Shown here in pieces: positions 35,173-45,453 of a DNA stretch of 64,000 nt. This DNA is from Karalla daura (taxonomy: Eukaryota; Chordata; Actinopteri; Chaetodontiformes; Leiognathidae): assembly GCA_029224185.1 (NCBI GenBank), contig CM055196.1, forward strand, positions 11,782,009 to 11,846,008. Direction: 5' to 3'. Position 1 is the stretch's first letter; each line of letters opens with the position of its first letter. Below the pieces are notes generated by a model. It was not told the DNA's origin. It did no database searches and was given only the letters and a program-made list of their open reading frames with translations. The translations under genes and the position numbers were made by a program.

Positions 35173-38100
35173 TCAAAAGATCCTCACTGTGGTTTCTGTT
35201 GCTGCCGTCGCCTTGGGTGGAGGAACAATGGACTCCAGAGCGGTGGAGACCCCAGATTTTATCTGTGCGAGTCCCATCTGTGGAGAATATCTCAAGATGG
35301 GTAGTATTGCATGTGGCGGTAATTGAAGCAACGCACTCTTTTTGTGAAGCGTTTGGATATATCTAACAGAGAGCAGAGTAGAAATGTTCTAAAAGTTCGT
35401 GGTGGACACATACTGTCCTGGTAGACGGGCACAGCAGATTCCACTGTCAGGAGCTGGTGAAATATGATGTGTATCAGACTCGGCGAGCCACAGAAACAAT
35501 GTTATGTTGCATCCAAACAGATGGAGCACAGACAAGAAGAAAAAAAAACTGTGTAATGTGATTCATTCATTCTCATGCCTAGTGTATCTCCTGTGTGCTG
35601 GAGATATCGAAACCTTTGAAGACATGTTTGCTGAAGATGCTCTAAAATGTTTTGGAAACTGTGTCCCGAAGTGACTGCATGCTTCACGTCTGGTTCACGT
35701 GTTGTCCAGACCAGTCCGGAGGGTCGTCGTTACTGTGCTCCCAGCGCTTCACACGTGACTGGAGCTTCAAGGCGGCCGCTCTAGACAGAGTCCAAAAACA
35801 CTCCTGTCACTTCAAGTTAAAACACAGGACCTCCGTTTCTTTTTGGGCTGTGTGGCTCTAACCTGGAGATGCTGCAGCAGAAGGCCATTCTGACGGAGCA
35901 GAGAGGAGGACACATCCTCTCCAGGTGGCGGAGCGAGCGGTCCGTGAGGAGGACGCAGCCGCTCACGTCCAGCTCTGTCAGGTACTGAGAGCCGATGCTC
36001 AGGTACTGCACCGCCATGTCAGTCATCTGGGCCGGAGACACGAGATGACCCAAAAAGGCAAGGAAGAAGACTTCTTGTTGTGAGGTGTGTGCTGCTACCT
36101 TGGGGCAGCCCGACAGCCGCAGCGTGAGCAGGCCTCTGCAGTAGAAGGACGCGGCTCGGACGGCCACGTCGCTCAGAGCCGCACACCGAGACACGTCGAC
36201 TTGCTCCAGGTCCCGCACGGCCGTGCACAACTTCTGTCCTCGGGGGAGGAACAAGAATACAAAAATATATGGAGAAAAAATTGTCAATGTTTGAGAAAAC
36301 AAATGAGGAGAGGACAGAGGGAGGAAATAAGTGAGACATCTACAAAAACAAAAACACGTGGATGCCTTAATCTGTACACATCTGCTCGGAGGCTGTGAAG
36401 GCAAGTTACACACTAACTGTGGAAGTGATGGATTCCCATTTGGAATTGCTTTTCTGAGAAACACAACACGACATTTCCTGCCAGCTGTCGTTGTTATTTA
36501 ATGCAGGAAAAAGAAACAAACTAGGGCCAATTACAGATTATTTACTGCTCCACACAAAAGCCAGTAAACTTGTACCTCTATGCCAGTATCGGTGACGTAC
36601 ACACACTCGGCCAGGATTAGCTTCTTCAAACGAATTCCCTCGAGAGCTGCCAGTCCCTAAGATTGCAAAAACCCAGAGTTATAGACTTCACCATCGGAGC
36701 TGATAATCTCCTATAATCAGAGAAAACAGCCAGACGGGACCTGATCCTGGATGCTGCAGCCGCTGATGTCCAGGGAGTGGATGGAGCTGCCACTCAGCCA
36801 CTCCAGACTCACATCGGTCAGTCTCTCGCAATAACTCAAGTCGAGATGCCGCAGATTACACAACCTGATAGATTGTAAACAAGGAAAAAAATGGTGTCTG
36901 ACACTGTTTAGGCCGATCTACAAGCAGGAGTGTGACGTCATGCTTGTACCTCTGTGCGATCCTCCTGACAGATGTGTCAGTGATCAGCCGGCAGCCACTC
37001 ACATTCAGCTCCCTCAGTCTAGCGGATGAGGCACCTTCGGTCAAGCACCGGATCCCGGTATCAGTCACCCTAAAATGCAAAATCACTCTCTCAGTTCAAT
37101 TCCATGGAGCCAGGACACCAAAAGACCTTATCCCAGTTGGCTGTCTTGCCTGCCAGTCACAGATATGAGTCACTACTTGGATGAGTCACAAGTAGTAACT
37201 GGAGTGATACAGCAATGGAGTCCATACACATTCAGCCTCATACGTTTGAGCCAAAATTAGGAAGAACCAGGAGCGTATACACTGACATTTCACAAGAGCT
37301 GGGAATTTCAGAGCTGGGGGGACAATATGGGTTTCATAGCACTTTTATGTCGCATCCTGTCTTTGTTCAGATATGCCCGTTTGTCAACTTCCAGTGCAAT
37401 ATCAGAAAAATACATACGAATAAGGACATGATGATGTTGTTGGACCTGCTGTAAATTGCTGTAAACAAAGCCTCTTAAAAAAATCTTCATTTTATGTGTC
37501 CTTTAAAACTGAAACAAGCACACACCTGTGACAGAGCGAGATGTCCAGGTGCTGCAGGTTCTTGAGGGCGGCCATAGACGTGAGGCTGCTGTCGGTCATT
37601 CTGGGACACTCCGAGGCCTGGAGTCTGCAGAGTCCGGGCGAGCTGCTGCACAGGGCCGTCCAGCTGACGTCTGTTAGTTGGTTGTTACCTGAGCGACACG
37701 TAACGAGGAGGAAAAATAAGAATCCTCTCTCTCCCCTATTTTCATGCATATGTGCAAGTCAATGTTGCATAGAGTCAGATCTCACCCTCCGTGCTGAAAG
37801 TCTTCAGACTGGCTGCCTGAGCGACGGCTCTGAGCGCGACGTCAGAGAGATGAGGAGCGTCCAGCAGAGACATGGAGGACACGAGGTGACATGTGGCAGT
37901 CAGGGCCTGTGAGAGGAGAGGAAAACCTCATCTCTGCTGCAGCAGGGTTAACATGTATGCACGAGAAGACAAAGGAAATGTCCTCATTTGTTCCCTGTGT
38001 CTTGCAGAGCTGACTTTTAACGTGTTCTACATGGAAAAACTTACCAGGATACAGTTGTCTGACAGCGTGAACATGTCATTGATCACAACCTCTCTGAGCG

Positions 38101-41100
38101 ATGGGCATCCCACAGAAATGTATCTGAATCCATTTACTGTCATCTGGGAGAAGAGGGGAGAGGAGGAAAGAGAGAGCGATGGAAAGGGGAAAATGTGTGT
38201 GTGTACACTTGAATGTGACTCATTCCTCTGGATGTGGTTATCCCTCGCTCTTCACATTTTCAGGGCCCCCTCAAAAGTGAAACCATACTGTACATCTGGA
38301 ACCACACAGATCCACATTCCCGGAGGTAGGTGTCCTTTTATGCTGCGCTGCGTGTGTGCCATGTTACGGAGTGTGCACATGGGTGTGTGAGTAGGTGTGC
38401 CAGAGTTGGTTATATAAGGCCGAGCCCTCTGCTCAGCCACAGCTGCTTCTTACTCTCCCTCTCCCTCAGATCTTTGCTCACTCGCCCAGACGGAGCGACG
38501 CAGTCTACAACGTCCAGCCAGGAACAACAGGAGGCACGTGCACACACAGAGGAGAGGAGGGACTGGACTTATCCAAGGTGGGACTCTGCAGTGAACTTTC
38601 TAAAAGGGGGAAAAGCTGCAGAAGGCGAGTGACCGAGTCCGCATCACACTGTGAGGACTGAACCAAACCGGCGGACCTGTGTGCACCCCGACAGGTCGAG
38701 GTGGATGAGCTTGTGGCAGCCCCTCCCCGTGGTCAGGTACATGAACCCTTTGTCTGTGAATCGGAGGCAGTAGGCCAGGCTCAGGTACTGGAGGTTCAGA
38801 CAGCTCCTGTACAACAGAGAAGGGAGAACGTTTCATTTGTCTGGTATTAGATATTTTTCTGTTATAACAATGTGGATTCAAGCTACTTCATGTTCTTGCA
38901 TGGTAAAAGTCATGAGAGAAAGGCTGAAGATGAGCTCGTAACTATCATTATTGCAGTCATACAGTGATGCCTCACACATCTGCTCCCTGAAAATCAGTTT
39001 GGAGTTGCCACGGGCTGAACTGCTCTCTGCCCATAAACACAAGCCAGCAGTGATCTGAACATTGGATCAACACAAAAGGAAGCATTTCCTGGAACTTAAG
39101 GATGGGAGGCCAGAAAACAGGGAACGGCACTTTTTTTTTCAGTTGTGTTTGTGTAGAGCCACAGTTTACAGCAGGATGGCTTCAGTGCAGCTGCAGGTTT
39201 ACCTGGAGAGCTCTCTCAGAGTTATGTCTGTTAGGGATGTACAGGAAATGTTTAGGTAGAGCAAGCTGGGACAGCACTCGACGACCCTCTGAACCATCGT
39301 ATCCTGTTTAAGAACGGAGATTTACACGTTATCTCGATGATGTTCAGTCTATTGACAGAATGAAACCTCAGCCACACATCTCAGTGATGCATAAACAAAC
39401 ATTTTAACTAAGGATGTACATGAGGACAGAAGTGAATAGTTAATCTATGACACTTTTGTGAGATTATTATTATTATTATTATTATTATTCACTGAGTAAC
39501 GGTTGCCCCAGAAGTGTTTACAGCCCAGCAGATAGTCATTGCACCTAAGAAAACAAGATTATGTAAACAGCAACTATGTGATTTGAGGATGTAGGGTTAA
39601 TTATCATTCATGAGACATTTTTACTCACTGTTACGTTTAAACACTCTGACACGTTGAGTTCCTGGAGATTTCTGCATTCACCTTAGGAGAAAAAAAAGAG
39701 CTACTTTGTCCATTTCTGGAAATGTTTGCTCAGATCATCATGAACATTGCAATATATCATTAGTAATATATAGCCAGTATTCTGGCCTCTTTCCAAGCTA
39801 TGTATGCATTTCTGGATGGCTCCTATTGCTTATATAATGTGCCGGTTTAACTTCCTCCACAGCTCAGACAGCAGCTGTGATCCATCAACAAAAACACAGT
39901 TCACCTTTGACCCAGCGCTTCTGTCTCAAAACCTGTTTTTCCTAGGACCTTCATCTGGACTCCTGCTTTGGTTCCAGTTCTTTAAAGGGGAAACTGAATC
40001 CCTGCAGGACTCGAAATGCACGTGACCTCCTCTCTCATCTTCGCCTCCCTGCTTCTCCTCCTGCTGCTGCTCCCCTCTATTGAGATGAAAAAATCAGGGA
40101 GGGGAAGAGGCCTCAGAGGAGCAAGGCATAAACTCAACCGGGACAGGTATGAATTTACTCCTGGGTCTGGTTTCAACACTTGTTTTGGTCACTTGCTTTA
40201 ATGAATGTGCACACGTGTGTTTGGAAACTGCCAGGGTCAGGACTGTGGGCCGTCACGGTAGATCAGGCCCGTCCAGGATTGCACCACACGAGTGCAAAGA
40301 ATCGACCGAAGGCCGAGAAGTCTTCATCGACTGTCAGGACCGACGCCTGGCCGCCATTCCCTCCTCGCAGACCTGGACCACGGAGCCCAAACACCTCCTC
40401 CTCGCCCGCAACCGCATCAAGGTCCTGCGTGACGGGGCCTTCAGCGGATATGAGGGTTTAACCAGCCTGGACCTGCAGCAGAACCAGATCTCTCTGATCG
40501 AGGACGGTGCCTTCCAGGGCCTGACGCAGCTCACCACCCTGCTGCTGCAGCACAACAAGCTGGGAACTCTGAGCGAGGAGGCCCTCATCCCCATGACCAA
40601 CCTGGGCTACCTGCGGCTCTATGATAACCCCTGGACTTGTCAGTGCCCGCTGGAGAGCCTGGTACACACCCTGCAGGTCCCCAGCAACCGAAACCTGGGA
40701 AACCACGCCAGGTGAGTGACTCAAATCTATGACCAAGGTCTATTGCTCTGATCCCATAAAACAAGACATTAAACCACGCTTTCCTCCTCCAGGTGTGCGG
40801 AGCCCCTCAGGTTGAAAGGCATTAAGTTGAAGAAGGTGAACCCTGAGATACTCTGCAAGGAGACAGACCCGAACAGCGACCCACAGGGCGACGAAACGGA
40901 GCCCACATTTGACCTCGAGCCCATCCCGATTCGCACCAAGCCAGACGCCACCACCGCCTGCCACACTTACCTCTTCCCAGAAATTCGGCTGGACTGCAGC
41001 AACCGAGGCAAGTGCAACGTCGGCTTTCAGTTGCCTGGATCGATTAAGTTCACTGGACATTTGTTGTGTTTTCAGAAAAGCAGTGCACGTGTTCTTACAT

Positions 41101-44100
41101 AACAGAGAGATGTGGGAAAAATATCCCAGAAGCTTTATGTGAGACGGTTCATATGCTTACCATTAAGTACTACTTTTGAATGAGTTGAGGGCGCATTTCT
41201 CAAAGGGTCAGTCAAAGATCCGGGAAAAAGACGTATTCTGTTTTGGCATCTGTTTTCTATTTAGCAATGTGTGCTGCTCACTTCCTTGACCTTTGCTGAC
41301 TCCACACATTACACCCATTTGTCTCCTTATGAACAATTTGGAAGGCATTAGCTAATTTGTTTGCCAATGCTGGAATAAATCACTGCAAAGAATCACTGGA
41401 AAATGTTCAGAGGGATATAAAATTGGCCTAAGAGTAGAATTAATCAAGTGATGTGTCAACTTAAGGGTAAAGGACAAATGTGTCTTGGCCTCAGCTACGA
41501 TGCCTCTAGAGTGCAAACTTAGGTTTGAAAGGGAAAAGTGAAGACCTCATTTAAATAAATAGTATAATAATAATAGTATAATAATACTGAGCATGTTACA
41601 GTCGGATAAATCTTTGCCCTCACGAGGTCTATGAGTAACCCTCCCTCCCTTCTACTCTATGTGCAGGTCTAACTGAAGTACCCACTGGTATCCCAGAGGG
41701 TGTTGTTCATATCGATCTGTCCCGTAACTCCATCAATCATCTCAAGGCCAGAGATTTCCATGGAGCAGCCAGCCTCAGGACCCTGAACGTCAGTAAGAAC
41801 AACATGGAGCACATCGACACAGGTGTGTATGCTACTCAGTCACGATCAGTGGATCATATAGTGCTGTATGCGCCTCCGATTTCCTGCAATAGTCAGGAAT
41901 AAAACCTGTATTTCTGTGGCTGATGGCGAACAGATGGAGAGCCAGCAACATGTTACACAACGGCTGCGGACTTCTGTTTATCGTTTCTCATTTCTGCAGA
42001 CAGCTGGCACTCTGCCATCATTGTGTATACAGTATTGGTTTTATTTATGGAGTGGGAAGCTGAGAGGGCTGCGGCCGCAAAGTGATCAGCCTGCCTTAGC
42101 GATTCAGACACATCAGCTCACAGTTTCCCAGCACCACTGACTGCTACACTTAAACAGAAACAGAAACTCTCTAAATATATCTACAAAAGAGGTGAGAGCA
42201 GCGAGATGGATACCATGACCGTGCTGCTCTGTCTTTCCTCTCTCCCAGGTTCGCTGTCTGGGCTCCTGCACCTTCGTGAGCTGGATCTGTCTGACAACAG
42301 TCTACATTTCATCCAGTATGGGGTTCTTGAAGACCTTTACTTCCTGTCACGGCTAAAACTGGAAGGAAACCCTTGGGTGTGTGACTATAGGTGGGTTCTC
42401 ATGCTCAGTTGTTCTCAATCCTCCATACGCTGTTATTTAGGTGATGATTTATAACTGGTTGTGTGCTTCCAGCATCCACTACATGGTGTACTGGCTGCGT
42501 CTGCACCCAGCAGTGAGGTACTCTGGCCTGCTCTGTCGCTCCCCTCTCCAGCATGTTGGGGAAAGAGTGGAGGAGTATGTGAATTCCTACAATAGGGAGT
42601 GTCCAAAGGAGAGACAGCAGAGCCGAGTGGATCCGGACCAAACGGACCCTGAGCTCTGGAACACAGCGATGGAGGTGCAGGGAGAGCTGGAGGAGGAGCT
42701 GGAGCCGAGCCACCTGAGGGCGCCGCAGAAATACCAGATCTTCAGACTCTCCTGAGCATTTGGCCTCCAATTTGACTTTAAGTTTTCGGTTTACTCTTCT
42801 TTGTATAGTATAAAATAGTCTGCATCAGATGGAAAACCTACATTTTTCTGTGTTGCTTTTTGTCCTATTGTCTTTTTGATCACATTACAAAAATTCTCAA
42901 CTTTTTCACTTTTTGTCAATCTGTCTATTCATTTAGCGCAAACATTTAGGGTTGCGATCAATACTCACTGATACATTTCAAGCTGGGCCATGTTAGTGAG
43001 GAGCAGCCTCGCAGGTTGAGATGAATCACGAAGGAGCGGTAGCTCTGCAGAACCTGCTTCATGGTGCCGTCTGTTATCCAGTCTCTGTCTGCAGAGAAGT
43101 TAATCTGACACAAGCAAACATGGGGGAACGTTCCTGTTAAAACACTTGTAACAACACTCTGAATCGAGGAGATGTCTCAGTACAGACCTGACTCCATAAG
43201 GTGCCTGACTGGACGATAGCTCTCCACGTGCAACACACCTCAGCACAGTTCAACCAGTCACGCACTTCTAAATACTGAAAGATCTGCAGAGGAAAGAAAA
43301 AGCATTTTGAGTTTCCTTTCCATTTAATGCATGCACAAAGACATGTTGAAATACTGAGAGTTGAAAAGTGGTTGTAGGGTTGTAGAAATATTCTGGTGAT
43401 ATGGATAAAAATGACATCTTCCGCATTAGACACTAAACAGTGCTGCAGTGGGTTTCAGTTCCAACAATCTGTGTCCTTGGAATTTTTTGGCCACTGCCAA
43501 CGCTGCCACTTCTCAAGGCGATATGATCAAGTGTGCTTGCAGCCTTTTTCTCTCCCCAAATATGGTAATGTTGAAGCACTATTTATCAAGAGGAGGTGTT
43601 GGGTAGGAACACCAGCGTAAATAAAGTCAAAACTTGTCCCTCGTAGCCAGCGCGTGAATCCAAAAGAAACAACGGCTACAAAGTGCAAGCAGAGTCACAA
43701 AGACATTGACTTCTCTTTCAGAGCATGTGTACACCCACTGATATGAAAGAACTCCTAGTCATGTACATGAACTGGACAAATATAACTGATATGCATATAA
43801 AAAGATCTTGAGACAGATGCAAACCAATCCTTTCTGGTACTGAGTCATAGATATATTCCACCACAACAATGAAACAGGTGGTCAAGCGACATGAATGGTG
43901 TGGAGGGGAGCTGTGATACCTTCAGTGAGATGCTGATGGGGAGCACTGACAGCATGTTGCATCCTTCTGCAGTCGGGTGGCTTTTGTTGCCAGTTTCAAC
44001 AACCCCCATTTCCAACCTCTGCAGGATTGATACAAATGCTCAGACAAGCAATCTTGACAAGGACTAAAAATCCATATTTCTTTGTTACAACACATTAAAT

Positions 44101-44733
44101 TAGAAAGACACCTTGAAGTACTCCTTTGCTCTCTTGGAGTCTTTTGCAGCGTTACGCCATGCAGCTGTGATGCGTCTCAGGCGGACGGCGTTGACAACTC
44201 TCTCAAGCCTCTCGACAGCAGCTGAGTCGAAAAAGAAACTGCAGATTGAGTTTTTTGCATTGCTGCATCTTCTTTGACAGAAGACAACATGAGGGATAAA
44301 TTACTGCAACCACATGGTGATTGCTATGAATTTAGCTCATAAAAGTGGAGTCAAGTCTCGCAGTTTTAGTGGAAGTTACTTAGGACAAAATGAGTCACTA
44401 GAGTGGGTGTGCAAAGTGGGGGAACAAATTAGACATATCTGGACACATTTCTGAACTGCACAGTATGTTTACCCTGGCTGTATGTACATACAGGCTTTCA
44501 GTCCACATTAGCAAGTCAAAACCAATCATGCTTACTTTGTCATTCAGAAATACCATAAGGATCACATACCAGCCTGTGCCTTCTTGTGTAACTTTACCCA
44601 GTTTAACCATTTGGCGAGTGCAGCTTTCAAGCATCTCCTCTCATAGTGCCTCCTCATCAGGTCCATCCTCTTAACCAGCTCTGTAGCACTTTGCGAGACT
44701 GAGCCTCTTCCACTTCCTGCACCCAATAGCTCA
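35173..44733 (-). CDS. fbxl13: F-box and leucine-rich repeat protein 13
   Basis: Seen: 17 exons on the minus strand: about 44733-44570, 44221-44112, 44018-43920, 43283-43188, 43104-42969, 39681-39635, 39303-39203, 38806-38677, 38143-38045, 37906-37786, 37688-37526, 37069-36950, 36864-36741, 36656-36576, 36233-36099, 36026-35863 and 35290-35173. All phases fit. The N-terminal exons give RRHYERRC and basic helices (also RLRRITAAWRNA). The F-box spans exons 3-4 (LPISISLKIFQYLEVRDWLNCAEVCCTW). Then come about 14 cysteine-type LRRs, e.g. CRNLQELNVSEC, LQYLSLAYCLRFTDKG, LIHLDLSGCTQ, ELNVSGCRLITD, LDVSGCVLLTD. These follow human FBXL13 closely. Known: SCF-type substrate receptor, also linked to centrosome and cilia (DRC6-like) function. 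Weak points: the start codon was not found (a TGA precedes the first exon in frame), and the last exon is chosen by phase alone (acceptor CTTGAG|ATAT), giving a tail ...TTVRIF. Confidence 0.9.
40016..42755 (+). CDS. lrrc17: Leucine-rich repeat-containing protein 17, nested in fbxl13
   Basis: Seen: six exons, 40016-40146, 40235-40711, 40793-41007, 41667-41822, 42249-42390 and 42473-42755, giving 467 residues in an exact frame. MHVTSSLIFASLLLLLLLLP is a clear signal peptide, followed by a basic stretch (KKSGRGRGLRGARHKLNRDR). Two LRR blocks follow: LTSLDLQQNQISLIEDGAF / LTTLLLQHNKLGTL with a cap LRLYDNPWTCQCPLE, and LRELDLSDNSLHFIQYGVLEDLYFL with cap LEGNPWVCDYSIHYMVYWL. These match LRRC17 (about 440 residues in human). 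Known: secreted, restrains RANKL-driven osteoclast formation. Exon 3 ends in a GC donor (CGAG|GCAAGT); using it restores NRGLTEVP exactly. The gene lies wholly in the fbxl13 intron 39682-42968 on the other strand, as in mammals. Confidence 0.93.
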
Positions 44734-45453
44734 TTATTAATTCATCCGAGTTACTCAGGCAGCCTGTTGGAGAGCACACAGGACAGGAGTCGGTAACACA
44801 GAAATGATATCATTTCATCTGAGAGAAGTTTCTAACAGTGTTCTCATCTGGAGCAGTGACTGAGCTGATGCAAGGCAAATTACTGTGGAGTCTGCCCTGA
44901 CAATGGACAGGTGAAAGCTAATCCATGAAACTGAATATGCTCACCTGGTAGAGTTACATCAGAGTTACTCTCTCCTGCTATCATGAATGTTTTATGAATT
45001 CTATTGCAGGTCGATTTCTGAAGCCACAACATTTTGCATAAAAAGGTTGCTGAGTGTGATAATTTTGAAGCAGTGTGATGAGGATCTGAATGAATAAAAA
45101 CACAGGAATAGAGAAGGAGCAGATGTTCCTGCATTGCTTTGCTGTTATTTAAGCCAGAACCAGCAGCCCCTCCACTGCTCCACCTGTGCTTGTCTAATTA
45201 GGCTGATTCTCACGCAGCACCAGCTGTCTACAGACACCTAATTACAATCAGTGTCTGTCAGTGGCTTTCCATGCACAGATCACATCATCCCTGGCTCAAA
45301 CTTTCTGGACTACCACAGGACTAGTCTGCTGCTGTTGGGAGTCATTCATTGTCATGATTTTTCCTTTGGGGTCAGTCAAATGGCAATCAATGTTTCTGAA
45401 TAGATTTTGTTTGTAGTGCATTTCTTACTTGCTTCATTGTTTTGTTTTTTAGG

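Noticed and set aside
35772..35785. GCGGCCGCTCTAGA, a NotI-XbaI word as in cloning vector polylinkers
   Set aside because: The flanking bases do not continue into a vector sequence on either side and the fbxl13 exons around it are intact, so chance is more likely than contamination.
35817..36464. 215-codon minus-strand frame as a single exon
   Set aside because: It reads through an intron between two fbxl13 LRR exons; both borders have good splice signals, so two exons are called instead.
39480..39560. Possible extra fbxl13 exon with TTTTCTTAG acceptor
   Set aside because: Exons on both sides already join in phase and match the known LRR order; the candidate has no LRR residues.
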